Below, piece by piece: positions 16,811 through 26,220 of a stretch of 64,000 nucleotides of DNA (position 1 is the first letter of the stretch; each line of letters begins with the position of its first letter). The stretch lies in the NCBI RefSeq assembly GCF_945952095.1, contig NZ_CAMFHL010000003.1:1-64000 (forward strand). Reading direction: 5' to 3'. The translations under genes and the position numbers were made by a program. The notes beneath the pieces are model-generated. The model was not told the DNA's origin. It saw nothing but the letters and a program-made list of their open reading frames with translations, and did not search any database. Origin of the DNA: an uncultured Arsenicibacter sp. (GTDB lineage: Bacteria; Bacteroidota; Bacteroidia; Cytophagales; Spirosomataceae).

Positions 16811-18022
16811 ATGGAAGAAAGCATTGCTTTATCAGTCGTTGATGCTAAAAAAAATAAACTGAAACGCCGCATCATCGACTGCCTGTATCGCGAAGGAAAA
16901 GCTACCGTATCTCAGCTTGCCCGGTTACTGCATACGAGTGTCCCGTCGGTTGCCACCTTATTAGATGAATTAACGAGTGAACAATGGCTGCACATGGTCG
17001 GTACGGCTGATGCCCAATATGGCCGCAAGCCGACACTTTATTCGCTGAATGCCGCGTATTATGCCATCGTCGTGATCGACATCCGGCTCAACGATACCAA
17101 ACTGGCCGTTTTTTCACTCACTAACGAATTACTGTATAAAACAACCTTTACGTTTCCGCTGGGCCCCGACTACAGCCAGTCGGATGAACTGGCTGATGCG
17201 CTGGCTGAAATCGCCCGTGAGCTGGAAATCCGGCAGATGCAGGCCATTGGCGTCGGGGTGGCGGTGCCTGGTCTGGTCGACGGCCAGCGCGGGGTTAACT
17301 ACACCTATCAGCACCTTGACCGGCCCGAACTACCGTTCCGGGAGCTGATCCGGCAGTATATACTTGCCCCGACCTACCTCATTAATGATTCCAAGGCAAT
17401 CATCCTGGGCGAGCATTGGTTTGGGCTGGCGAGGACCAAAAATCAGGTCATTTCTGTCAACATCGATTGGGGTGTGGGCATCGGGGTCATTACCGGTGGC
17501 CGGGTGCTGCAGGGTGCTTCGGGGTTTGCCGGTGAACTCGGGCACATTCAGGTGCAGGAAAACGGTGAACTGTGCATGTGTGGAAAAGTAGGTTGCCTGG
17601 ACACCCTGACGGGTGCATCGGCCCTGATCCGGCGGGCAAAGGCTGGTTTACAGGCAGGCCAGGCGTCACGGCTGGCAGAAGAAAATGCAGATGATATCGA
17701 CGTTGAAACCATCATCAACTACGCTAATGCGGGAGATGGCTTTGCGGTTGACCTGCTGACCGACGTCGGTATGCATCTGGGAAAAGGCTTGTCGGTTGCG
17801 GTGCATCTGTTTAATCCTGAGCTCATTATCGTGAACGGGGTTTTGGCAAAAGCCGAAAAACTCATCAGCCGGCCCATTGAACAGGCCATTGCCAAATACT
17901 GCCTGGCCGATTTCCAAGGAGCGTTAAAAATCGAAATTTCGCAGCTGGGTAGTCTGGCAAAAATGTCGGGTACGCAGGCGTATGTACTACAATCCTTACT
18001 AGAACAAGAACAGATTCCGTAA
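16811..18022 (+). CDS. ROK-family transcriptional regulator
   Basis: A 403-aa NagC/XylR-type regulator. An N-terminal winged HTH (about residues 18-70: RRIIDCLYREGKATVSQLAR) is fused to a sugar-kinase-like ROK domain. ROK signatures include GVGVAVPGLVDG, GFAGELGHIQV and the zinc-binding CMCGKVGCLD. It most likely senses an N-acetylated or other amino sugar released from glycans and controls the two following glycosidase genes, since it is followed by the fucosidase with a single-base gap. The effector is unknown. Confidence 0.9.
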   Translation: MEESIALSVVDAKKNKLKRRIIDCLYREGKATVSQLARLLHTSVPSVATLLDELTSEQWLHMVGTADAQYGRKPTLYSLNAAYYAIVVIDIRLNDTKLAVFSLTNELLYKTTFTFPLGPDYSQSDELADALAEIARELEIRQMQAIGVGVAVPGLVDGQRGVNYTYQHLDRPELPFRELIRQYILAPTYLINDSKAIILGEHWFGLARTKNQVISVNIDWGVGIGVITGGRVLQGASGFAGELGHIQVQENGELCMCGKVGCLDTLTGASALIRRAKAGLQAGQASRLAEENADDIDVETIINYANAGDGFAVDLLTDVGMHLGKGLSVAVHLFNPELIIVNGVLAKAEKLISRPIEQAIAKYCLADFQGALKIEISQLGSLAKMSGTQAYVLQSLLEQEQIP

Positions 18023-18023
18023 C

Positions 18024-19466
18024 ATGAAAAAAAGCTGGATAAGTCTGGCCATCGCCCTGTGCTGTGGCCTTTCGGTGCAGGCTCAGCAACATTCGGAGCA
18101 AAACCATTCGAAGTATATCTGGCCGGCCGATGCCGCCGTAAAACAGAAACTGGGCCAGTGGCAGGATATTAAATTCGGGCTGCTGATGCACTGGGGTACT
18201 TACAGTCAGTGGGGTATTGTTGAGTCGTGGTCGTTATGCCCGGAAGACGAAGGCTGGTGCGTACGCCGCGGCCCGCATGCCGGAAACTGGTACGACTACA
18301 AAAAGGCCTACGAAAACCTGCAGACGACGTTTAATCCGGTGCGTTTCAATCCGGAGCGATGGGCGCAGGCGGCTCAGCAGGCGGGTATGAAGTACATGAT
18401 CTTCACGACAAAGCACCACGATGGCTTCTGCATGTTCGATTCTAAGCAGACCGACTACAAAATTACCAGCTCAAAATCACCGTTTGCGTCGAATCCGCGG
18501 AGCAACGTGACAAAAGAAATTCTGCAGGCATTCCGGCAGCAGGGATTTATGGTCGGTACCTATTTCTCGAGACCTGACTGGAATACCGACTCGTACTGGT
18601 GGCCCTATTTCCCGCCGAAAGACCGGAATGTAAGCTACGATCCGAAAAAATACCCCGAAAACTGGCAGAAATTCAGCGATTTCACCTACAACCAGATTCA
18701 GGAACTCATGACCGGCTACGGCAAGGTTGATATCCTGTGGCTGGACGGTGGCTGGGTTCGTCCGGCCAGTACCATCGACTCAACGGTAAGCTGGCAGCGG
18801 ACGATTCCGTACAGTCAGGACATCAATATGGCAAAAATTGCCGGTATGGCCCGCCAGCATCAGCCGGGCTTGCTGGTGGTTGACCGTACCGTTTCGGGCG
18901 AATTTGAAAACTACGTAACGCCGGAGCAGCAGATACCTGACCACTACATGCCGATTCCGTGGGAGACCTGCCTGACCATGGGCGACAGCTGGTCATACAT
19001 CCCGAAGGAAAACTTTAAACCAGCCCGGAAACTGGTGCAGACCCTGGTCGACATTGTGGCGAAAAACGGTAACCTGCTGCTGAACGTTGCGCCGGGGCCG
19101 GATGGAGAATGGCACGAAGAAGCCTATCAGCGCCTGAAGGAAATCGGTACCTGGATGACCGTCAACGGGGAGTCAGTGTACAACACCAAGCCTGTAGCAC
19201 CATACCGTCAGGACCAATGGGCCTTTACCGCAAACGAGAAGGCAACCTACGTATCATACCTGCCGAAAGACGACGAAAGCAAGCTCTCTGCAACCATTGA
19301 GTTGCCGGTGAAAACGGCAACTGCCAAAACGCAGGTCAGTCTGTTAGGCGTAAAGCAACCGCTGAAATGGAAAAAGGCGGGCGATAAAACGGTCGTTACC
19401 GTCACGGAGGCCGCACGGCAGCAACTGGCCAATCAGGCGGTCTGGGTGTTCAAAGTGAGCAAATAA
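18024..19466 (+). CDS. GH29 alpha-L-fucosidase
   Basis: A 480-aa exported glycoside hydrolase that removes alpha-linked fucose from glycans. It has a signal peptide (SWISLAIALCCGLSVQA-QQ). The GH29 fold is shown by FGLLMHWGTYSQWG near residue 51, TTKHHDGFCMF at 128-138 and the nucleophile Asp241 in ILWLDGGW. The C-terminal part ends with a beta-sandwich region that is common in the family. It is probably periplasmic. It is second in the ROK-GH29-GH20 operon, which suggests stepwise trimming of fucosylated, HexNAc-containing glycans. Confidence 0.93.
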   Translation: MKKSWISLAIALCCGLSVQAQQHSEQNHSKYIWPADAAVKQKLGQWQDIKFGLLMHWGTYSQWGIVESWSLCPEDEGWCVRRGPHAGNWYDYKKAYENLQTTFNPVRFNPERWAQAAQQAGMKYMIFTTKHHDGFCMFDSKQTDYKITSSKSPFASNPRSNVTKEILQAFRQQGFMVGTYFSRPDWNTDSYWWPYFPPKDRNVSYDPKKYPENWQKFSDFTYNQIQELMTGYGKVDILWLDGGWVRPASTIDSTVSWQRTIPYSQDINMAKIAGMARQHQPGLLVVDRTVSGEFENYVTPEQQIPDHYMPIPWETCLTMGDSWSYIPKENFKPARKLVQTLVDIVAKNGNLLLNVAPGPDGEWHEEAYQRLKEIGTWMTVNGESVYNTKPVAPYRQDQWAFTANEKATYVSYLPKDDESKLSATIELPVKTATAKTQVSLLGVKQPLKWKKAGDKTVVTVTEAARQQLANQAVWVFKVSK

Positions 19467-19504
19467 TCAATCCAATTCCTATAACTCAATTTCTTTTTGA
19501 CGCT

Positions 19505-21172
19505 ATGAAAAAAACAATCTGCACACTAGCCCTCGGGGCCTTGCTATCGGCGCAGGTAGCATTGGCTCAGACAGCAACGTATGCCATTTTACCTAAACCC
19601 GCCCGGCTGGATGAACAGAAAGGTGCCTTTGCGGTTGGTTCTAACCTGACACTGGTGCTGGAAAAAGAAAATGCAGAGGGGCGCAAACTGGCCGAATCGC
19701 TGGCGGCGCAACTCAAGGCTTCGGCTGGTTTTGCACCTAAAATCAAGGTTGGAAAAGGCAGGAGCAACAGCATTTATTTTGATACCGAGCAAAGCGATAA
19801 ACTGGGTACCGAAGGCTATTTTCTCAAGGTTTCGCCGAAGCAGGTCGTCATTACGGCGCAGGAGCCGAAAGGGTTCTTTTACGGCATGCAGTCGCTGCTC
19901 CAGCTGATGCCGGCAGAGGTGTTCAGTCCGGCGGTGGTTTCGCAGGTAACGTGGAGTGTGCCGGCCTGTTATATTGAAGATAAACCACGCTACAGCTACC
20001 GTGGTCTGCACCTCGATGTGGGTCGCCACTTCTTTCCGGTGTCGTTCGTGAAGAAATACATCGACATGATTGCGCTGCACAAGATGAACACGTTTCACTG
20101 GCACCTGACCGAAGACCAGGGCTGGCGGATCGAAATTAAAAAGTACCCGAAGCTGACACAGCTGGGGTCGCAGCGTAACGAAACGATGGCCGGCCGTTAT
20201 GGCGAAAACCGCTACGACGGTACCCCGTATGGCGGTTTTTATACGCAGGATGAAATCCGTGAGGTAGTACGCTACGCACAAGCAAAGTACGTAACGATTA
20301 TTCCCGAAATTGAAATGCCGGGTCACTCAATGGCCGTTCTGACAGGTTATCCTGAACTGGGCAGCAGCGCCGATAAAATCGTGCCGGTGGCGACCAAATG
20401 GGGCGTTTTTGATGATGTGCTGTTCCCGCGCGAAGAAACGTTTACGTTTTTGCAGGATGTGCTGACGGAAGTGATGGATCTCTTTCCGGGCCAGTACATC
20501 CATATCGGCGGCGATGAGTGTCCGAAAAAGCAGTGGAAAGAAAGCCGGTTCTGCCAGGAGCTTATGAAGAAGGAAGGGCTGAAAGACGAACATGAACTTC
20601 AGAGCTATTTTATCCGCCGGATTGATCAGTTCATCACTGCCAAAGGCCGCCGGATGATTGGCTGGGACGAAATACTGGAAGGGGGCTTATCGCCGAATGC
20701 GACGGTAATGAGCTGGCGGGGCACCGAAGGCGGTATTGCTGCTGCTAAACAAAAGCACGACGCCATTATGACGCCGGGCGGTTTCTGCTACCTTGACCAC
20801 TATCAGGCTGATGCAAAAACGCAGCCGATTGCCATCGGTGGTTTTACTACTGTGGAAAAAGCGTATTCGTATGAGCCGACACCGGCTGAACTGACACCGG
20901 ATGAAGCAAAGCATATTATCGGTGTACAGGGTAACGTCTGGACTGAATATATGCGGACACCGGAGTACGTGGAGTATATGACGTTTCCGCGGGCAATTGC
21001 GCTGGCCGAAGTGGGCTGGACGGATAAGGACCGCAAAAATGTGGACGATTTTAAACAACGGCTGGAGCTGCACAAAAAACGATTGGACTATCTGAATCTG
21101 AACTATTTTGGTGCTCCGATCAACGGTAACTTCAACTACCAGTGGCCGAAAGAAACTGCTCAGAAAAAGTAG
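19505..21172 (+). CDS. GH20 beta-N-acetylhexosaminidase
   Basis: A 555-aa exported enzyme that releases terminal N-acetylhexosamine. It has a signal peptide (ICTLALGALLSAQVALAQ), then the GH20b N-terminal domain (about 25-155) and the catalytic TIM barrel. The substrate-assisted pair Asp337-Glu338 lies in YIHIGGDECPKKQW, and HLTEDQGWRIEIKKYP and PEIEMPGHSMA are further family motifs. It follows the fucosidase by 38 bp and ends at a strong terminator, so it closes the operon. Confidence 0.94.
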   Translation: MKKTICTLALGALLSAQVALAQTATYAILPKPARLDEQKGAFAVGSNLTLVLEKENAEGRKLAESLAAQLKASAGFAPKIKVGKGRSNSIYFDTEQSDKLGTEGYFLKVSPKQVVITAQEPKGFFYGMQSLLQLMPAEVFSPAVVSQVTWSVPACYIEDKPRYSYRGLHLDVGRHFFPVSFVKKYIDMIALHKMNTFHWHLTEDQGWRIEIKKYPKLTQLGSQRNETMAGRYGENRYDGTPYGGFYTQDEIREVVRYAQAKYVTIIPEIEMPGHSMAVLTGYPELGSSADKIVPVATKWGVFDDVLFPREETFTFLQDVLTEVMDLFPGQYIHIGGDECPKKQWKESRFCQELMKKEGLKDEHELQSYFIRRIDQFITAKGRRMIGWDEILEGGLSPNATVMSWRGTEGGIAAAKQKHDAIMTPGGFCYLDHYQADAKTQPIAIGGFTTVEKAYSYEPTPAELTPDEAKHIIGVQGNVWTEYMRTPEYVEYMTFPRAIALAEVGWTDKDRKNVDDFKQRLELHKKRLDYLNLNYFGAPINGNFNYQWPKETAQKK

Positions 21173-21222
21173 TAATACCCCAAATCATGAGTTAGGTTAA
21201 ACAGTTTATTGAACAAATGTTA

Positions 21223-21256
21223 GTAATGGCGCGGCCCGACCGCGCCATTACTTTTT
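21223..21256 (+). terminator. Terminator of the glycosidase operon
   Basis: A perfect 12-bp stem (21223-21234 with 21240-21251), loop CCCGA, then five T. Confidence 0.9.
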
Positions 21257-21303
21257 CCGGGGTATCAGAAAATGTTCTGTTTGGCGTCAACAGCCAGGAT
21301 TGT

Positions 21304-21347
21304 CACAAAAAAAGTCCCGACAGCATGCTGTCGGGACTTTTTTTGTG
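21304..21347. terminator. 44-nt perfect palindrome, bidirectional terminator
   Basis: A perfect palindrome of 22 bp per arm, with A and T runs at the outer ends. It lies just before the 3' end of the minus-strand PBP1A gene and marks the switch from mainly plus-strand to mainly minus-strand genes. Confidence 0.9.
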
Positions 21348-21362
21348 AGAGGTATGTCGGAC

Positions 21363-23930
21363 TCATTGCCCTGCATCGCCATCATTTCCGTTGCCGGTTG
21401 TATCCGGCGGCGCGGTCGGCGTTTCGGTTGGTTCCTGAATAATTAGCGAATCACCGGCGGCATCGAATGAGGTTGAATCGGTTTCCGAACTACGGTCATC
21501 GTCGGAATAACCGCAGTTGAGGTAATTTTTAGCAATCGTAAACGACGGTTTCGGGAACGGGCCCTGCAAATTCCTGAATTTCGGATCGGCAAAGACCTTT
21601 TCCAGGAAGGCGCCTACCAGCGGCAGGGCTGTTTTTGCCCCTTCGCCGAGATCGGTCGTCCGGAAGTGGATACTCCGGTCATCGCCGCCAACCCACGCAC
21701 CGACAACCAGATCCCGCGATACGCCCACAAACCAGCCATCGGAGTTATTGGAGGTGGTACCGGTTTTGCCGCCCATTTCCAGATTATTCTTGAAAATATT
21801 GAACGACCATAGATTCTGTGACGTACCGCCCGGTTCCTGTAAACCGCCTTTCAGCATATGAATCATCAGGAAGGCCGACTCGGTACTGATCGCCCGTTTA
21901 CGCTCTGGTGTAAAGGACTCAATCTCGTTGCCGTTGCGGTCTTCAATCCGCTGTACAATAATCGGTTCGGTATGTGTTCCTTCATTAACGAAGGTGCAAT
22001 AAGCCGATACCAGTTCATACAGGGACACGTCGGAAGACCCCAGCCCGATCGACGGAACAGCCGCCAGCGGGCTCTTAATACCCAGCCGGTGTGCGTATTC
22101 AACAACCCGCTCCGGCCCCACGCGGTCGGTCAGCTGAGCCGTGATCGAGTTAATCGACCGTGCCATGGCCCGCCGCAGTGTCATGTTGGAATAGGAGAAG
22201 GAGCCGGTTGAGTTTTTCGGCCGCCAGACTTTCATCTCACCTTTCTCAACGTATTCTTTTTCAAACGGTTCGTCACGGATACGGTCGCACGGGCTCAGGT
22301 TCATGGTCGAATCGTCGATGGCCGTGGTGTAAACAAATGGCTTAAAGGTTGATCCCGGTTGCCGTTTGCCCTGCTTAACGTGGTCGTATTTAAAGTAATC
22401 GTAGTTCAGTCCACCGACCCAGGCACGGATGAAACCCGTATGCGGATCCATCGCCACCATACCCGCCTGCAAAAAGCGTTTGTAATAGGCAATGGAATCA
22501 AACGGCGTCATTTCTTCTTCTTTTTCGCCGTTCCAGTCAAAAACCTTCATTTTAAACTTCCTGACCTTCATGTAGTAATTCACCGAATCGGGGCTCTGCG
22601 GGAACCGGCGAACCAGCCCTTTATACCGGTCAGTACGTTTGGCAACCGAGTCGATAAAGCCCGGAATTTCGTTACCGTCTTCATCGGTCCATGGGTTGCG
22701 GCCTTTCCAGTGGTTATTAAACGTCCGCTGGAGCTGCTTCATTTTTTCGTCAACCGCGTCTTCGGCATACGACTGCATCCGCGAATCGACCGTCGTATAG
22801 ATCTTCAGACCATCGGTGTAGAGGTCATAGCCGTTTTCCTTTCCCCATTTTTCGACATAATCGACCACCGCGTTTTTCAGGTAATTGGCAGGGCCTGCGT
22901 ATGGGTTTTCGGGGGTGAAGTCAGTTTTCAGGGGCAGGGCGCTGATTGAGTCCGCCTGCTTTGCGGTCAGGAAACCATATTTAGCCATTTGTCCCAGTAC
23001 CGTATTCCGGCGTTCGGTAGAGCGTTTCGGATTCCGCAGCGGGTTATAGGAGGTGGTTGCTTTCTGGAGGCCTACCAGCACGGCGCCTTCCTGAATGTTG
23101 AGGCTATCGGGTTGTTTATTGAAAAACGTCCGCGCGGCCGTTTTCAGTCCAAAGGAGTTGCTGCCAAAATCAACGGTATTGAAGTAATAGGTCAGAATTT
23201 CGTCTTTGGTAAAGGTCCGTTCCAGTTTAATGGCCATGAGCCATTCCTTCGACTTAATGATCAGTGTCCGGACAACCGGGATATACATCAATACGCCTTT
23301 TGACGCATTCCGGCGGGTTTTAAAGAGGTTTTTGGCCAGCTGCTGGGTAATAGTACTTCCACCCCCACGGTCACCGCCCGTAATCACCGAGAAAAATACA
23401 CCGCCCAGCGCCCTGGTATCAATACCTGAATGTTTGTAAAACCGGACGTCTTCCGTCGCGATCAGCGCATTGATCAGGTGTTTCGGGATATTCTGGTAGG
23501 TAATGGGCGTACGGTTTTCGGTGTAGAATTTGCCGATCGGTACGCCGTCGAGCGTGTAGATTTCGGAAGACTGGTTTAGTTTCGGGTTTTGCAGATCTTC
23601 AAGGCTGGGCATGGAGCCGGTCAGCCACAGAAAATTGGTTTCTAATGTAAAAACGTAAAGGGCAATGGCGAGCATAAAAAAAACAAACCCTTTCCAGAGT
23701 TTACGCAGTGCCGGATAATAGGTAGCCTCCGTATCAATAAACCGGCCGATAAAGGCCCGTTTCTGTTCCTGAAAATGGTGATAGCGTCCGGCTACCGCAT
23801 CAACCCGTTCCTGACCCAGGATCCGGACTGACAGTTTATAGAGTATTTGGCCTGCTCCATGCCAGATTCGGTGCCAAAACCGGCTGATCGCCTGACCAAT
23901 AGCCCGAATCCGTTCCCAAAATGCAATCAT
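21363..23930 (-). CDS. Bifunctional class A penicillin-binding protein (PBP1A family)
   Basis: Peptidoglycan glycosyltransferase and DD-transpeptidase of the cell envelope. About 855 aa from ATG 23930; the longer in-frame start is a GTG twelve codons upstream. A cytoplasmic N-terminus of about 95 residues precedes one membrane span (FVFFMLAIALYVFTL). The GT51 domain contains ALIATEDVRFYKHSGID and GGSTITQQLAKNLF. The transpeptidase has the serine motif in PGSTFKPF, SIN in MARSINS and KTGTTSNNSDGWFVG. The acidic, Pro/Thr-rich C-terminal tail is low complexity. A -7 element at 24085-24092 is its likely promoter. Confidence 0.95.
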   Translation of the reverse strand: MIAFWERIRAIGQAISRFWHRIWHGAGQILYKLSVRILGQERVDAVAGRYHHFQEQKRAFIGRFIDTEATYYPALRKLWKGFVFFMLAIALYVFTLETNFLWLTGSMPSLEDLQNPKLNQSSEIYTLDGVPIGKFYTENRTPITYQNIPKHLINALIATEDVRFYKHSGIDTRALGGVFFSVITGGDRGGGSTITQQLAKNLFKTRRNASKGVLMYIPVVRTLIIKSKEWLMAIKLERTFTKDEILTYYFNTVDFGSNSFGLKTAARTFFNKQPDSLNIQEGAVLVGLQKATTSYNPLRNPKRSTERRNTVLGQMAKYGFLTAKQADSISALPLKTDFTPENPYAGPANYLKNAVVDYVEKWGKENGYDLYTDGLKIYTTVDSRMQSYAEDAVDEKMKQLQRTFNNHWKGRNPWTDEDGNEIPGFIDSVAKRTDRYKGLVRRFPQSPDSVNYYMKVRKFKMKVFDWNGEKEEEMTPFDSIAYYKRFLQAGMVAMDPHTGFIRAWVGGLNYDYFKYDHVKQGKRQPGSTFKPFVYTTAIDDSTMNLSPCDRIRDEPFEKEYVEKGEMKVWRPKNSTGSFSYSNMTLRRAMARSINSITAQLTDRVGPERVVEYAHRLGIKSPLAAVPSIGLGSSDVSLYELVSAYCTFVNEGTHTEPIIVQRIEDRNGNEIESFTPERKRAISTESAFLMIHMLKGGLQEPGGTSQNLWSFNIFKNNLEMGGKTGTTSNNSDGWFVGVSRDLVVGAWVGGDDRSIHFRTTDLGEGAKTALPLVGAFLEKVFADPKFRNLQGPFPKPSFTIAKNYLNCGYSDDDRSSETDSTSFDAAGDSLIIQEPTETPTAPPDTTGNGNDGDAGQ

Positions 23931-24084
23931 CTGATTGACAGAAAAAAGTGAGTTTTTGTGGTACACCCGTCTGCCGTTCAGGCTGGATATAGTGCGGAGC
24001 CCGGAAGGACCGCTGCCTAGCAGGAGTGTATGTTCATTTAGTGCTTGTTCCGTTGCGCCGGAAAATCAGCGCGCCAACGGATCG

Positions 24085-24092
24085 CAAATATA
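24085..24092 (-). promoter_or_regulatory. -7 element upstream of PBP1A
   Basis: TATATTTG on the minus strand, 155 bp before the start codon. The nearest -33 TTTG is 25 nt away, so support is partial. Confidence 0.4.
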
Positions 24093-24118
24093 ACGGAAAA
24101 AAGCCCTTTTTTATACGC

Positions 24119-24145
24119 AAAAAACCGGCCCTTGCTGAGGCCGGT
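24119..24145 (-). terminator. Terminator of msrB
   Basis: Stem ACCGGCC/GGCCGGT (24124-24130 with 24139-24145). On the minus strand it is followed by six T. Confidence 0.85.
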
Positions 24146-24193
24146 CATATAAAAAATGCGTAATGCAATGAATCTGTCCGATTGCTGAAAACC

Positions 24194-24712
24194 TTATTTT
24201 GACTCGAATTTCAGCGCAACACCATTCATGCAGTAGCGAAGTCCGGTTGGCTTCGGTCCGTCTTCAAAAACGTGACCCAGGTGTCCGCGGCATACACTGC
24301 ATTCTACTTCAGTACGGACCATACCATAGCTGTGATCTGACTCTTCGGCAACCGCATTTTTGGCAATTGGCCGGAAGAAGCTGGGCCAGCCGGTACCTGA
24401 CTCAAATTTGGCATCCGAGCTGAACAGCGGATTATGACAGCCCGCGCAGTAATAGACGCCTTTTTCCTTATTATGATTCAGCGGACTGGTGCCGGCACGC
24501 TCCGTACCTTTCTGGCGGAGCACAGTATACTGATCCGGGGTCAGGATCTTTTTCCATTCGGCGTCGGTTTTTACCACTTTCCGTGGCGGATCAGCCTGGT
24601 GGTCCTGATGGGCAACCGAGGCAGTCGCCTGCGGTTGCGAAAACACAAAAGCAAACAAAAGCCCGATCAGCATCAGGCAACCGGCAATCTGAAAAAGTGT
24701 TGTAGGTTTCAT
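24194..24712 (-). CDS. msrB: Exported peptide-methionine (R)-S-oxide reductase
   Basis: Repairs oxidised methionine, probably in periplasmic proteins. 172 aa from ATG 24712. The N-terminus has a hydrophobic signal or anchor ([20 protein letters not shown]), unlike cytoplasmic MsrB. The zinc cysteines are C89 and C92 (YYCAGC) and C138 and C141 (VECSVC). The catalytic Cys161 is in [10 protein letters not shown], and GTGWPSF and HLGHVF are further signatures. The reading frame extends 26 codons upstream without added support. The gene is monocistronic with its own terminator. Confidence 0.93.
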   Translation of the reverse strand: MKPTTLFQIAGCLMLIGLLFAFVFSQPQATASVAHQDHQADPPRKVVKTDAEWKKILTPDQYTVLRQKGTERAGTSPLNHNKEKGVYYCAGCHNPLFSSDAKFESGTGWPSFFRPIAKNAVAEESDHSYGMVRTEVECSVCRGHLGHVFEDGPKPTGLRYCMNGVALKFESK

Positions 24713-24760
24713 ACCTGAAAAACGTTTTTTTAGCACAGAAAGTTTTAAACGACAGGGCAA

Positions 24761-24806
24761 GAAAAAAGACGCAGCTGTAGGGTAAACCACTTACAGTCTG
24801 CGTCTT
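24761..24806 (-). terminator. Terminator of the first fasciclin gene
   Basis: A 9-bp stem AAGACGCAG/CTGCGTCTT (24766-24774 with 24798-24806) with further inner pairing. On the minus strand it is followed by a T-rich run. It starts 18 nt after the stop codon. Confidence 0.85.
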
Positions 24807-24824
24807 AGATTATTGAGCCGGAAC

Positions 24825-25376
24825 TTATGGCATCAACACGGTATCAATCGAGTGAATCACACCGTTCGACTGGTATACGTTCGCGATCTGCACAACCGAC
24901 GAATTACCTTTTGAGTCGACAATAGTCAGGCCCTTATCCGTCATTTTCGCTGTCAGGGTTTCACCGTTAACGGTTTTCAGCTTCGTCATGCCTTTGCCGT
25001 CCTTAATCTTCGCCATCAATTCTTTCGAATCCAGTTTGCCTGGCACAACGTGGTAAGTCAGGATGCTGGTCAGCGTAGCTTTGTTCTCTGGTTTAACCAG
25101 GTTGTCAACCGTTCCGGCCGGCAGTTTGTTGAAAGCCGCGTTGGTTGGAGCAAATACCGTAAACGGACCCGGACCTTGCAGCGTTTCGACCAGCCCTGCT
25201 GCTTTCACAGCGGCTACCAGTGTTGTATGGTCTTTTGAATTAACAGCGTTTTCAACGATATTCTTGTTTGGATACATCGGGGCGCCACCAACAGTAACCG
25301 GTGACTGTGCCTGTGCACTGATTTGCAAACCGGCTGCGATTACGATGGCAGCCACTGCTTTTTTCACGAATTCCAT
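24825..25376 (-). CDS. Secreted fasciclin (FAS1)-domain protein
   Basis: A 183-aa protein with a signal peptide (AVAAIVIAAGLQISAQAQ) and one FAS1 domain, which is usually involved in cell-surface adhesion. The H1 box is FTVFAPTNAAFNKLP, followed by ILTYHVVPGKLDSKEL, and the H2-like box is NGVIHSIDTVLMP. A second FAS1 gene lies at 30.4-31.4 kb. It is monocistronic with its own terminator. The ligand is unknown. Confidence 0.92.
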   Translation of the reverse strand: MEFVKKAVAAIVIAAGLQISAQAQSPVTVGGAPMYPNKNIVENAVNSKDHTTLVAAVKAAGLVETLQGPGPFTVFAPTNAAFNKLPAGTVDNLVKPENKATLTSILTYHVVPGKLDSKELMAKIKDGKGMTKLKTVNGETLTAKMTDKGLTIVDSKGNSSVVQIANVYQSNGVIHSIDTVLMP

Positions 25377-25492
25377 AAATGAAATAGTCTTTTAGATTTT
25401 TAGATGTTTGACAGTCGCCGATGTCTAATCAGGCGCTTTCGGGAATATATACGCGCTGTCTAAGCAAATGGTTTTCGAAAGGCCTTAAGTTT

Positions 25493-26116
25493 TTATGCAG
25501 GCAGATGCGCCTTCAGGTAAGCAATCAATACATCAAGCCCTTTTTTATAGTGGATGTTGTTTGGTACAACTAAGTCAGCTTCAGCTTTATACGGTTTGAT
25601 GTACTGCTGGTAAGTAGGCCGTACGTGGTACTTCCACCGGTATAAAACATCGTCCAGATCATACCCGCGTTCTTCAAAATCCCGCTTGATCCGGCGGTCA
25701 AGTTTAACCTGATTTTTAACCGAAATAAACACTTTCAGGTCCAGCAGGTCGGCAATTTCCTTGAAGTGAAACACGAAAATCCCCTCCACGACAATGATCG
25801 GAGCCGGCCGGAAAGTCAGGATCTGCGGAATGACATTTGGTTTGTTGAAGGTGTATTCTAACTGCTCCACGATATGCCCCGCCCGCAGTTGCTGGATGTG
25901 CTGAGCATACCGGTGATGATCAATTGTTTCCGGCAAATCAAAGTTATGAACACCATTTTCGTCGACCTGGATGCTGTTCAGGTCGCGGTAATAATTATCC
26001 TGAGAAATCAGACAGATTTGATCTTCGCTAAACGCACTCATCAAATCCCGCAAAAACGATGTTTTGCCAGATGCGCTGCCGCCGGTAATTCCGACAATAA
26101 ACGGTTTGGTTATCAT
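25493..26116 (-). CDS. udk: Uridine kinase
   Basis: Cytoplasmic nucleoside kinase of pyrimidine salvage. 207 aa from ATG 26116 (MITKPFIVGI). The P-loop is GGSASGKTS at 10-18; QDNYYRD and NFDLPETID are typical uridine-kinase motifs, and DRRIKRDFEERGYD is the lid region. The frame continues 24 codons upstream, but a perfect -7 element (26121-26128) overlaps that stretch. This supports the start used here and suggests a very short or absent leader. Confidence 0.92.
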   Translation of the reverse strand: MITKPFIVGITGGSASGKTSFLRDLMSAFSEDQICLISQDNYYRDLNSIQVDENGVHNFDLPETIDHHRYAQHIQQLRAGHIVEQLEYTFNKPNVIPQILTFRPAPIIVVEGIFVFHFKEIADLLDLKVFISVKNQVKLDRRIKRDFEERGYDLDDVLYRWKYHVRPTYQQYIKPYKAEADLVVPNNIHYKKGLDVLIAYLKAHLPA

Positions 26117-26120
26117 GGCG

Positions 26121-26128
26121 CAAAGATA
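26121..26128 (-). promoter_or_regulatory. -7 element of udk, implying a leaderless transcript
   Basis: TATCTTTG on the minus strand ends 4 nt before the ATG. With the usual 5-7 nt to the transcription start, the mRNA would begin at or next to the start codon. No good -33 match was seen. Confidence 0.45.
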
Positions 26129-26220
26129 AATACCGGAACTGAGTCCGTGCAGCAGGCTGTAAAAAAAGTAGGGGAATGGTTTGCTCAACCAGTCCCCTCA
26201 CTATGCATCTACCGGCGGTT

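Noticed and set aside
19589..20326. 245-aa antisense frame in the hexosaminidase gene
   Set aside because: Shadow frame; the GH20 protein is full length with both catalytic residues.
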